From: Eubacterium sp.
GTDB taxonomy: Bacteria > Bacillota > Clostridia > Lachnospirales > Lachnospiraceae
Direction of reading: 5' to 3'
Length of the DNA: 64,000 bases
NCBI GenBank assembly: GCA_017437905.1
Contig: JAFRWY010000078.1
Location: 1-64,000 of the forward strand
Below the pieces are notes generated by a model. The model made no database searches. It was not told the origin of the DNA and was given only the letters and a program-made list of their open reading frames with translations. A program made the translations under genes and the position numbers. Numbering within the stretch: the stretch's first letter is position 1; each line of letters begins with the position of its first letter. Positions 1-9,200 of this stretch are shown piece after piece.

Positions 1-1202
1 ATGATGACGATGATGATGAGAAGCGCGGGCTGTCTTCCAATGCGAAATGGGGCATTGCACTGATCATCGAGCTGATCGTGATCGTAGGCCTGATCCTGGG
101 ACTGGTCCGTTCCTACGTTCATAACAAGTATAACCTTCTTAATGTGGAGGAGCTGAACAAGGAAGAACTCATGATCAATGAGGGCGTAAATGAGGAGCAG
201 ATGAAGGGCTACACCAACATCGCTCTTTTCGGCGTGGATGCCCGGGATTCCAGTCTGGGTGCGGGAAACCGGAGCGATGCCATGATGATCGCCAGCATCA
301 ACAATGATACGAAGGAAGTGAAGATCGTGTCCGTATTCCGTGACACGCTTCTTGAGATTCCGGATTCCGACGGCGCATTTACATCGAAGATCAACGCTTC
401 CTACGCCTACGGCGGAGCAAAGCTGGCCATTCAGGCACTGAACGTGAATCTGGATCTTAATATCACCGACTTTATCACCGTTAACTGGGAAGGACTCACC
501 CGGGCCATCGATGCCATCGGCGGCGTGCCCATTTCCGTGGAGGCAAATGAGCTGGATATGCTGAATGCATGTCTTACGGAGCAGATCCGCATCACGGGAA
601 TCTATTCAGAGGGTGTATTTGAGACGGGAACCATTGTGTTGAACGGTGCACAGGCTACGGCGTATTCCCGGATCCGGAGCACCGATCAGGGCGATATCAC
701 CCGGACGGAACGTCAGCGTGAGGTCATCATGGCTGTGATGAATAAGGTGAAGAGCAGCGATCTTTCCACCATTGACTCGGTGATCGATGAAGTCTTCCCG
801 TACATCAGCACCAGCATGTCCGAGAGTGAAATGATCGATCTGGCAAAGAACATCCGGTCCTACAAGCTGGACAAGACGGCAGGTTTCCCCTTCCAGTATC
901 AGTATTACAGCTCGGATACAAAGGGTTCCTGTATCGCGCCCGAAGATCTGACCGGAAATGTGGCGGCACTTCACCGGTACCTGTTCGGACTTCAGGATTA
1001 TACGCCGACGACGGCTGTACAGCGGATCTCGAATACCGTATCCAATGAGACCGGATTTTTCAGCAACGGAAAGGTTCAGACACCGGACGAGAAACAGGAG
1101 AATAAGCATGAAGAAGAATATCATGGTGGCGCAGTCCGGAGGTCCCACTGCGGCGATCAATGCATCGCTGGCAGGTGTGATCCGGGGAGCGCTGGACAGT
1201 AA
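1..1202 (+). CDS. LytR-CpsA-Psr (LCP) family protein, 5' end missing
   Basis: The reading frame is open from the window edge (first full codon at base 3), so the N-terminus lies outside. It begins with an acidic cytoplasmic stretch and one membrane segment (about bases 45-110), followed by an LCP domain with GVDARD, RSDAMMI, an FRDT-type arginine and YSRIRSTDQGDITRTERQR. LCP enzymes transfer undecaprenyl-linked glycopolymers to peptidoglycan on the outer face of the membrane; that role is inferred from the family. The stop codon at 1200-1202 lies 95 bases inside the next gene, so the last 30 or so residues are encoded by DNA that also encodes the start of the phosphofructokinase. The tail is Cys/Gly-rich and unlike the rest of the protein, which suggests a lost ancestral stop codon. 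Confidence 0.9.
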   Translation, partial: DDDDDEKRGLSSNAKWGIALIIELIVIVGLILGLVRSYVHNKYNLLNVEELNKEELMINEGVNEEQMKGYTNIALFGVDARDSSLGAGNRSDAMMIASINNDTKEVKIVSVFRDTLLEIPDSDGAFTSKINASYAYGGAKLAIQALNVNLDLNITDFITVNWEGLTRAIDAIGGVPISVEANELDMLNACLTEQIRITGIYSEGVFETGTIVLNGAQATAYSRIRSTDQGDITRTERQREVIMAVMNKVKSSDLSTIDSVIDEVFPYISTSMSESEMIDLAKNIRSYKLDKTAGFPFQYQYYSSDTKGSCIAPEDLTGNVAALHRYLFGLQDYTPTTAVQRISNTVSNETGFFSNGKVQTPDEKQENKHEEEYHGGAVRRSHCGDQCIAGRCDPGSAGQ

Positions 1203-2349
1203 TGCATATGATAAGATTTACGGAGCGGTTCACGGGATCAGCGGCGTTCTCGGAGAGAATTTCATAGAACTCTCGGAACGGGCCAGGACGGAGGAACATT
1301 TCACGGAGAGACTGTCCCTGTCCCCGGCTATGTTTCTGGGATCCTGCCGCGTGAAGATGCCGGATCCGGTGGACGAACCGGAGATCTACGATCAGATCTT
1401 CCGGACACTGGAGAAGATGAACGTGGGCGCGTTCTTCTATATCGGCGGAAATGATTCCATGGATACCGTGACGAAGCTTTCCCGGGCGGCAAAGAGCTGG
1501 GGATCCCATATCCGTTTTGCGGGCGTTCCGAAGACCATCGATAATGATCTCATGCTGACGGATCATACGCCGGGATACGGATCGGCGGCAAAATTCATCG
1601 CATCCTCCATGCTGGAGATCGCGCATGATACCTATATTTACGACATTCCCTGTGTGACGGTCGTGGAGATTATGGGACGGGACGCAGGCTGGCTTACCGC
1701 ATCGGCGGCGCTTGCCAGAAATGAATACAACCGGACCCCCCAGCTGATCTATCTGCCGGAGGTTCCCTTCCACCGGACACAGTATATCGAGGATGTAAGA
1801 CAGGCACTGAAGAAGTCGAAGAATGTGGTGGTTGCGGTATCCGAAGGGATCCGGGATGAGAAGGGCGTCTATATCAGTGCGAAGGAAGCGGTTGCGGACA
1901 AGTTCGGTCATATGCAGCTTTCCGGTGTCGGAAAGGTGCTGGAGAATATCGTAAAACGCGAACTGCATATCAAGGTACGCTCCATCGAGCTTTCCATCCT
2001 GCAGCGTTGTGCAGGCCATCTGACCTCTGCACAGGACCTCAGGGAATCCATGGAACAGGGACAAAAGGCTGTAAAACTGACGGAAGAGGGCTGCACCGGA
2101 TTTATGCCGGTGATCCGCAGGATCTCCGACGAGCCTTACCGGTATGAGATCGGTCAGGTGGAACTTGCCGAGATCGCCAACAAGGCACGCAGTGTTCCGA
2201 GAGAATGGATCAACGAAGCCGGAAATGATGTGACGGAAGACATGCTGCGGTATATTCGTCCGCTGATCGCAGGAGAGACCGGTACGGAGTGGAAGGACGG
2301 ACTTCCGGTTTATGTTCCCATTCCCCATCTCAATCATGCGGGAGAGTAG
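1108..2349 (+). CDS. pfp: PPi-dependent 6-phosphofructokinase
   Basis: A 413-residue phosphofructokinase of the PfkA superfamily starting MKKNIMVAQSGGPTAAIN; AGGAG at 1096-1100 supports ATG 1108. It carries GGNDS where ATP enzymes have GGDGS, and PKTIDNDL where ATP enzymes have PGTIDND. The Asp and Lys substitutions are the known markers of pyrophosphate use, so the likely reaction is reversible phosphorylation of fructose 6-phosphate with PPi in glycolysis. The MGRDAGW motif for sugar-phosphate binding is also visible. The start lies inside the upstream LCP gene, so the two are probably co-transcribed and may be translationally coupled. Phosphoryl-donor choice is inferred from motifs only. 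Confidence 0.92.
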   Translation: MKKNIMVAQSGGPTAAINASLAGVIRGALDSNAYDKIYGAVHGISGVLGENFIELSERARTEEHFTERLSLSPAMFLGSCRVKMPDPVDEPEIYDQIFRTLEKMNVGAFFYIGGNDSMDTVTKLSRAAKSWGSHIRFAGVPKTIDNDLMLTDHTPGYGSAAKFIASSMLEIAHDTYIYDIPCVTVVEIMGRDAGWLTASAALARNEYNRTPQLIYLPEVPFHRTQYIEDVRQALKKSKNVVVAVSEGIRDEKGVYISAKEAVADKFGHMQLSGVGKVLENIVKRELHIKVRSIELSILQRCAGHLTSAQDLRESMEQGQKAVKLTEEGCTGFMPVIRRISDEPYRYEIGQVELAEIANKARSVPREWINEAGNDVTEDMLRYIRPLIAGETGTEWKDGLPVYVPIPHLNHAGE

Positions 2350-2363
2350 TCTGACAATTTGAC

Positions 2364-2392
2364 TTGCATTTTTATGAACTTGGGTTTATAAT
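2364..2392 (+). promoter_or_regulatory. Sigma-A promoter of the 6S-like RNA
   Basis: TTGCAT (2364-2369) and a perfect TATAAT (2387-2392) are separated by 17 bases, just after the pfp stop codon. Transcription would begin near 2399. Confidence 0.75.
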
Positions 2393-2398
2393 AAACGT

Positions 2399-2655
2399 AG
2401 TTGGAAACGACATTCAGGATCGTATGCAGATATCTGGGATGCTCGATAACTCCTGTTTATTTTGAACCTACATCTCTTTTAACGGGAATCCTATATCTGT
2501 GGCCGGATGACCAGCCTCCTCTGAGTGGACTTCAGAAAGTCACTTGCGGACACCCACCTAGCCGATCGCTAGGAGTCAAAGGCGGGAGCCGGCATCTCGG
2601 ATATGTGCATACGATTTTTGGTACAGGAGAAAGCAGCCGACCGGCTGCTTTTCTT
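2399..2655 (+). ncRNA. ssrS: Probable 6S RNA
   Basis: A region of about 250 bases has its own promoter and terminator but no credible coding frame. Its ends form a long closing helix: 5' TATGCAGATATCTGGGATGC (near 2423-2442) pairs with GGCATCTCGGATATGTGCATA (near 2590-2611) with one mismatch and a few G-U pairs. The 3' arm GGCATCTCGGATAT resembles the 3' end of known 6S RNAs, and the internal pieces TTTGAACCTACA and TTTAACGGGAATCCTAT fit my memory of clostridial 6S RNA. 6S RNA binds the housekeeping RNA polymerase as an open-promoter mimic. The assignment rests on shape and partial sequence memory; another structured RNA is possible. Confidence 0.7.
2630..2655 (+). terminator. Intrinsic terminator of the 6S-like RNA
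   Basis: AAAGCAGCC pairs with GGCTGCTTT across a four-base loop, followed by a T-rich run. It sits just past the closing helix. Confidence 0.85.
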
Positions 2656-2737
2656 GTTGGCGCGAGGTAGTCGGGCATACAGCGGGGGGGGGACGGAACC
2701 GCCGGTGAAGATACTATGTGGGAGAGGATAAAACAAC

Positions 2738-3826
2738 ATGAAGAAGTGGTTTCTTCGGATCGTAAATTTTCTTAAAGGGACGGCGGATGAGCATATCGAT
2801 GCATTTGCGGGGCAGACGACATTCTTTCTCTTCCTGTCCTTTTTTCCGCTGCTGAACATCCTGCTGGCACTGACACCGTATCTGCCCTTCTCCGAACAGG
2901 AGATGGCGGATATGCTCCTGAAGGCGATCCCGGAGAATCTTTCCGGGGTTGTAAGGGATATCATTTCGGATATCTACAACCGGGGTACCCCGACTCTCAC
3001 CATCATTTCCATCCTGATGGGTGTCTGGTCCGCGGCAAAGGGAACCATGGCTATCCGTAACGGTCTGAACGAGGTGTACCGGGGCAGGGAAAAGGCAAAT
3101 ACGCTTATTGTCCGGGGAATCAGTGCCATCTATACCGTAATCTTTATCCTCATTCTGGTAGGCCTGATCTTTGTAAATCTATTCGGACGGCAGATATTTA
3201 CAAGCTTCATGGAGAAGCATGAGGATTTTCAGGCGGCCGGTCAGCTGATCGTGAAGTTGAGCGGAGTGGGAACCTATCTGATCCTCTTCCTGGTGATCCT
3301 GGGGATATATACCTTTCTTCCGAAAAGGAAGCTGTTGCTCCGGTATCAGATCTTCGGTGCCATGTTCACTGCGGGAGCCTGGATGCTTGTATTCCGGGGC
3401 TTCGCGTTCTATATGGATTATGCCATGAAGAAGTCGCAGATGTACGGGTCTCTTTCAACCTTCATCATGCTGCTGCTCTGGCTGTATCTGATGGTAAGTC
3501 TGATCTTCTGGGGTGCCCAGATCAATGAATTCCTGTATGAGTACGTGTTCAAGGAAAAGGCGGATAAGCTGATCGAGCGGAAATATAAAAAGATTGCGAT
3601 ACGGAAGGCCTGGATGGCGGAGAAGCAGATCCGTTTTTTGAAGGCGAGAGGCTGGAAGATCCCGAAGGGGCTTGCAAAGAAGTATCCGGAGCTGGTGAAT
3701 CCTCCGGAGAAGAAAAAGGATCCGAAAGACAAGGACCAAACGGAGGAGGGAACGCAGGCTCCGGAAGAAAAGGATGCGGAAGGAACGCCGGAGCGGTCGG
3801 AGGATACGGGGCCCGGAGAAGAATAG
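2738..3826 (+). CDS. YihY/BrkB-family membrane protein
   Basis: This 362-residue protein has the YihY/UPF0761 pattern: an N-terminal amphipathic segment, then about six membrane helices between residues 25 and 265, with the typical QTTFFLFLSFFPLLN and YGSLSTFIMLLLWLYL. The C-terminal 90 residues are charged, lysine/glutamate-rich and probably cytoplasmic. The family was once called ribonuclease BN but is now regarded as a membrane protein of unknown transport or envelope function. A GAGAGGA ribosome-binding site precedes the ATG. It is a separate unit from the 6S-like RNA upstream and is followed by a terminator. A run of nine G lies in its leader (2684-2692). Confidence 0.85.
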   Translation: MKKWFLRIVNFLKGTADEHIDAFAGQTTFFLFLSFFPLLNILLALTPYLPFSEQEMADMLLKAIPENLSGVVRDIISDIYNRGTPTLTIISILMGVWSAAKGTMAIRNGLNEVYRGREKANTLIVRGISAIYTVIFILILVGLIFVNLFGRQIFTSFMEKHEDFQAAGQLIVKLSGVGTYLILFLVILGIYTFLPKRKLLLRYQIFGAMFTAGAWMLVFRGFAFYMDYAMKKSQMYGSLSTFIMLLLWLYLMVSLIFWGAQINEFLYEYVFKEKADKLIERKYKKIAIRKAWMAEKQIRFLKARGWKIPKGLAKKYPELVNPPEKKKDPKDKDQTEEGTQAPEEKDAEGTPERSEDTGPGEE

Positions 3827-3843
3827 AATATTATTCCCGATCA

Positions 3844-3884
3844 GGCAGGTGTGGTCATTTTTCTATGGCTGACGCCTGCCTTTT
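3844..3884 (+). terminator. Terminator after the YihY gene
   Basis: GGCAGGTGT (3844-3852) pairs with ACGCCTGCC (3872-3880), followed by TTTT. The loop is about 19 bases. Confidence 0.65.
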
Positions 3885-3948
3885 CCGGTGGTTTGTAAGA
3901 ATTACCTTGATTTTGGTAATATATATGCAGAAAGAACAAAAACATTTA

Positions 3949-3999
3949 TGATATAATAGCTATGGGATTGCCCACCGAGGCGCGAAGCAACGAGGTGGG
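3949..3999 (+). promoter_or_regulatory. Extended -10 promoter and leader hairpin of the kinase cluster
   Basis: TGATATAAT (3949-3957) is an extended -10 box; no good -35 is visible. About 14 bases downstream, CCCACC (3971-3976) can pair with GGTGGG (3994-3999). That arm abuts the GGGAGGG that would serve as ribosome-binding site for an upstream ATG at 4008. The hairpin could influence start choice, but this is inference. Confidence 0.5.
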
Positions 4000-4037
4000 A
4001 GGGCCCCATGAGTCCCGGGCAGAGCGAGGAGTTGGAT

Positions 4038-6206
4038 ATGGTCAGACGTTGTTTAAACTGTATGAAGGAATTTCAGATTCCGCAGGGCTATGAGAAAGTG
4101 CGTTGTACCTGCCCTTATTGCGGTTATATGGAGGGAACACCTCCGAAGGAGGCAAATCATCTGTATCCGGGAACCCTGCTTCAGAACAGGTACCAGATCG
4201 GCGTGGTTGTAGGCTTCGGCGGTTTCGGTATCACCTACAAGGCCTGGGACTGGGAGCTGGGGATCGTTGTGGCCATCAAGGAATACTATCCCTCCGGTGT
4301 GGTCACGAGGGAACCCGGGAATCCGAGGGTCATAGTCTATGAAGGCAGCCACAGCGAGGAATATCAGAAGGGTCTGGACCGTTTCCTGGAGGAAGCCAGA
4401 CGGACCGCACAGTTCCATAGCAGCAGATATATCGTGCAGGTGAAGAATTTCTTCCGGGAAAATGATACCGCATATCTGGTCATGGAGTATCTGGAAGGCA
4501 TTTCCCTGAAGCAGTATCTCCGTCAGGTGGGAACACTTTCTCTTAAGGATGCGATCCATGTCACGGATTCCGTGATCGAGGCCCTGAAGGAGATGCATGG
4601 TGCGGGGATCCTTCACCGGGATATCGGCCCCGGAAATATCTTTCTCTGCGGAAATGATGTGAAGATCATCGACTTCGGTGCAGCCAGACTGTCGGATGCG
4701 GAACGGGAGGTGACACGTTCCATCGTGCTTACGCCCGGTTTTGCACCGCCCGAGCAGTATCAGACCAAGAGTAAACAGGGGCCGTGGACGGACATCTATG
4801 CACTGGCTGCCACCATGTACAATATGCTGACCGGAATACGGCCGGACGAAAGCTCCGACCGTATGATTGAGGATCTGGTAGAGGACGTCAGCGAGCTGAA
4901 TCCGGATGTCCCCACACGGATCAGCAACGCAGTCATGAAAGGTATGGCCATCAATCCGGAGCTTCGTTTCCGGAAGGTGGAGGATTTCGCGGACGCCATT
5001 CATGAGAAGACCGTGGTGGACAGCCCGAAGAGAGAAGTAAAGAAAAGGAAGCGGAAGAGGATCCTCCAGATCACGGCGATCGTGGCGGTTCTTGCGGCGG
5101 TACTGACCGTGGCGGGAATCTTTTATTTCCGTGAATACAGGAAGACACATCTGGAGAAGGCCTCCATATCCGTATGGCTTCCCTATGGGGAAGGTGAGAC
5201 TGCGGAAGAAGCCGAAGAACGGTTCCGCGGCAATATCACGTATTTTACGGGGAACTATCCCATGGTCGGGATCGATCTGGTGATGATCCCCGAAACAGAG
5301 TATAAGCAAAAGATCACGGAAGCCGCAAAGGAAGACCGGCTGCCGTCGGTCTACCTGCTGGACGGACTGGGGGATGCGGGACTCGAGTACGCGGAGTCCC
5401 TGGAAAATATGTACGCAGAGCTTTCCATGGAGGATTACATTTATCTGAAGGCCTACCGGAATGTGGAATCAGGCACACCGAAGAGCCTGCCCACAGCGGT
5501 GGATGTACCGGCTGCCTATATCCGGAGAAGCAGCGAAGTGGATCCGGACAACGTGACGGTCAGCAGCTTTGAACAGCTTTCCAAAGCTCCTTCGGCAGGC
5601 TATTACATATCTTCGGACAACTTCCCGATGATGATCGCCTCCATGGGCGGATCCTACGGTTATAACGGGAAACTGGTGCTGGATACCGCAGCCGAGAATC
5701 TGGTGGCGGAGATCGCGAAGAGCGAATATCCGGCGGAGACGGAAGAAAAGGCGCTGGAAGCCTTCAGGAACGGTGAGATCACCTATTATCTGGGAGGCGT
5801 CCGGGATTATGACAAGATCAAATCCATGGCCGGTCTGTATCAGGTAAAGGGCGTATATATCGATAAATACTACGCAACTCCCTGTGACCGCTGGTGCATG
5901 CGGAAGGGCCTTCCCGAGGCCGAGAAGGCGGCTGCGGAGAGATTCCTCATCGCACTGCTCAGTAAGGATGAACAGGTTGCCATGTATGTTTTAAGTCCGG
6001 CCGGTGGGGCAGGTGTCCCGCTGAACAGGGAAGCCCTCGGTGAATTGACCAAACTGGATGAACAACTGGGATTCCTTTCGGATTATATGGAGCATCTCAA
6101 GGTTGAGATCAAGGATTTTGACGGGGAACGGGAAAGTACGATGTCTATGATCGGATCGGTGATCGTAAAGAAGGAGAAGACGATCCGGGAATGGTTGGAG
6201 GATTAG
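4038..6206 (+). CDS. Zinc-ribbon Ser/Thr protein kinase with solute-binding-protein-like outer domain
   Basis: A predicted 722-residue membrane kinase. Cys5/Cys8 and Cys25/Cys28 form an N-terminal zinc ribbon. The kinase domain (about 48-325) has the glycine loop GFGGFG (59-64), VAIK with Lys81, HRDIGPGN (183-190), DFG (202-204) and APPEQY. The usual catalytic-loop lysine is glycine. One membrane helix (about 345-366) precedes an outer region of about 350 residues (SISVWLPYGEG onward) that looks like a family 1 extracellular solute-binding protein of ABC importers. I infer a kinase whose outer domain binds a ligand directly. ATG 4038 has AGGAG six bases upstream and matches the paralog's N-terminus; ATG 4008 with GGGAGGG is an alternative adding ten residues. 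The stop is four bases before the second kinase gene. Confidence 0.85.
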   Translation: MVRRCLNCMKEFQIPQGYEKVRCTCPYCGYMEGTPPKEANHLYPGTLLQNRYQIGVVVGFGGFGITYKAWDWELGIVVAIKEYYPSGVVTREPGNPRVIVYEGSHSEEYQKGLDRFLEEARRTAQFHSSRYIVQVKNFFRENDTAYLVMEYLEGISLKQYLRQVGTLSLKDAIHVTDSVIEALKEMHGAGILHRDIGPGNIFLCGNDVKIIDFGAARLSDAEREVTRSIVLTPGFAPPEQYQTKSKQGPWTDIYALAATMYNMLTGIRPDESSDRMIEDLVEDVSELNPDVPTRISNAVMKGMAINPELRFRKVEDFADAIHEKTVVDSPKREVKKRKRKRILQITAIVAVLAAVLTVAGIFYFREYRKTHLEKASISVWLPYGEGETAEEAEERFRGNITYFTGNYPMVGIDLVMIPETEYKQKITEAAKEDRLPSVYLLDGLGDAGLEYAESLENMYAELSMEDYIYLKAYRNVESGTPKSLPTAVDVPAAYIRRSSEVDPDNVTVSSFEQLSKAPSAGYYISSDNFPMMIASMGGSYGYNGKLVLDTAAENLVAEIAKSEYPAETEEKALEAFRNGEITYYLGGVRDYDKIKSMAGLYQVKGVYIDKYYATPCDRWCMRKGLPEAEKAAAERFLIALLSKDEQVAMYVLSPAGGAGVPLNREALGELTKLDEQLGFLSDYMEHLKVEIKDFDGERESTMSMIGSVIVKKEKTIREWLED

Positions 6207-6209
6207 AGT

Positions 6210-9200
6210 ATGGCTATGACACTATGTATGGGATGCATGGAAATCTATGATGCATCCTACGGAATATGTCCGCACTGCGGTTATGCGGCAGGAACCAGGG
6301 CGAAGGAAGCCTATCATCTGGCGCCCGGAACCGTGCTGCATGAACGTTACGTTGTGGGCAGGGTTCTGGGATATGGAGGCTTCGGCGTCACCTACATCGG
6401 ATATGACAATCTGATGCAGCGTAAGGTGGCGATCAAGGAATATCTTCCGGGAGAATTTGCGACCAGATCCTCAGGAACTGCCATGGTTACGATCTATACC
6501 GGAGATAAGGAAGAGCAGTTCGTGAGCGGTATCCGGAAGTTTTCGGATGAAGCCAGACGGCTTGCACAGATGGAACGTGTTCCGGGCGTCGTGAGGGTTT
6601 ATGATACATTTTCCGAGAATAATACTGCCTATATCGTTATGGAGTATCTGGACGGAGAGAATCTCCGGCAGCGGCTGGAACGGGAAGGAACGATCCCGGT
6701 GGAGGAAGCGGTTCGGCTGATCCTCCCGATCCTTCACTCCCTGACGAAGGTGCATGCGGAGGGCCTTCTGCACCGGGACATCTCTCCGGACAATATCTTC
6801 CTCACCCGTACCGGAGAAGTAAAACTGCTGGATTTCGGTGCCGCACGGTATGCAACCACCACCCACAGCCGGAGTCTGTCGGTGGTGGTAAAGCAGGGCT
6901 TTGCTCCGGAGGAGCAGTACCGGAGCAGGGGTGACCAGGGAACCTGGACGGATGTTTATGCCTGTGGGGCGACCCTGTACAAAATGATCACCGGTGTCAC
7001 GCCGGAGGATGCTATGGAGCGCAGGGAGAAGGATGAACTGCTTCCTCCTTCCAAAATGGGAATCGAGATCGATCCCAACATCGAGACGGCGATCATGAAT
7101 GCCATGAATATCCGGATCCAGGACCGGACACAGACCACGGAGGAGTTTGCGGCGGAGCTTACAGCGGAGAAGAAGGTAAAACGGCTGAAGAGCAGGCTGA
7201 AGATCGCAGATATCGGAAACTGGCCCAAATGGCTGAAGATCACGGCCCCCACGGTGGCTGCTGTGGTGATCGTTGTTGCCGTGCTTCTGATAACCGGCGT
7301 GGTGAACAATCCGTTTGTTCCCACGGAGAACACCATGGAAGAGGATCAGGTCTATGTTCCCTATGTGACGAATATGACGGTGGAAAATGCAAATGCAAAG
7401 CTGTTGGAGATGGGACTTGACTGTCAGATCAACGGAAAAAAGAATGATGATGAAATCCCGAAGGGGCTTGTCCTGAAACAGGAGATCAAAGCAGGTCAGA
7501 TCATAAAAAAGGGAGAACTCGTAAAAGTGACGATCAGTGACGGTAAGGAAAAACTCGAGATCGTTGCGAAGAATTATGAGGGCCGGTCCGGACAGGAAGT
7601 AGTGGATGAACTGAAGAAGATGGGATTCGAGATCGAAGAGGTATCCGAAGCAAATGAAGCCATCGCACCGGGATCCGTCATCCGGATCGAGTATGAGGAA
7701 GGACAGAAGGAAGAAGAAGGAATTGAAAAAGGAACGAAGATCCGTGTGATCGTATCGGAGGGAATCGAAGACATCGATACCACAAAAACGACCAAAGTTC
7801 CTGATCTGGGAAAGGTATCCTGGGAGGAGGCGGCGAAGAAGGCCGGAGCAGCGAAGCTGTATCTGGAACAGGAACGGCTGGAATACAGTGACAGCGTTCC
7901 GAAGGGGCAGATCATTTCCCAGACGCCGGCAGCCGGAACCTCAGTGAATGAGGGAACCACGATACGGGTTGTGGTCAGCCTGGGTGCGAAGACGGAGGCT
8001 ACCGTACGGATGCCGGATGTGACGCTCCTTTCGAAGGCGGAAGCGGAACAGAAACTGACGAATCTGGGACTCAGTGTGTCATGGTCCTACAGATATGATG
8101 ATATAGTGCAAAAGGATCTGGTCATCGAGCAGAGTATTCCGGAGAATGAGAAGGTGAAGGTCGGTACTACGGTTTCTCTTGTGGTATCAAAGGGAAAGCA
8201 GGGCGCTGTAAACGATGATACGGTGATCCCGGACGAGGATCCCTCCGGAGATACGAAAGTGACGCCCGGGGATACACCGGACAACACGAAGCAGGACACA
8301 ACAAAAAAAATGAAGGAAGTTCCGGATGTGGAGGGAGAGACGGAATCAAGTGCCAAATCCTTTGTGGAAAGAACCGGACTGAAGGCTGACGTGAAGAGAG
8401 AATTCTCTTCTTCGGTTCCGGAAGGGATCGCGATCCGGACAAGCCCGGTTGCAGGTACGCAGGTGGAGAACGGGTCCACGGTAACGATCATTGTGAGCAA
8501 GGGACCGGAACCGGTGGTACTTCAGAATTATACGATTACATTTGACCCGAACGGAGGAACCGTATCAGAGACAAAGAGGAGTGTGCAGGAGGGGAAAGCC
8601 ATAGGTACGCTTCCCACACCGACAAGAGATTATTACACATTCGAAGGATGGTATGATGACGCTTACGGGACCGGGACCCGGTACAGTGCTTCAAGTATCA
8701 TGGATTCTTACAATATCACTCTGTATGCGGTATGGACGGAGCATGCGGAATCGGACTGGGGTCCCGCATCGGATGTACCGACAGGTGCAAAGATCACTGC
8801 CGAGAAATGGATGTATTTGAAGAAGGAGAAAAAGGAAAGCAGAAATTCGAGTGAGTCCGGCTGGACGAGAACGGACGTTAAGACAGACTACGGGAAATGG
8901 AGTGACTGGACGACAAACGTGTTGACGTCGGATAGCAGTCATGAAGTGGAACAGTATACGGAGGAAGTGGTCACCGGTTATAACATGTGCGAATATAATT
9001 ATGCAGATTATAATGGCAGGTACTACAGCAAATACAAGCCAAGTACAACCCAATACATTCATTACCGGACCACATGGATCACTGTGGATGAACTGAATGC
9101 ATCGACGAAGATCAGCCCAAGCGGTTGGTCCAGCGGGAGTTCGAGTGGGAAGAATATCAGCAATGAAACCGCATATGTGATCAGAGGCGCCAAGCAGACG

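Noticed and set aside
2401..2670. 89-codon open frame across the 6S-like region
   Set aside because: No ribosome-binding site, and the region is better explained as a structured RNA with its own promoter and terminator.
3971..3999. Kinase leader hairpin considered as a fourth copy of the intergenic repeat
   Set aside because: It shares only the CCCACC/GGTGG stem and lacks the TCTCAGTGGGAGA part.
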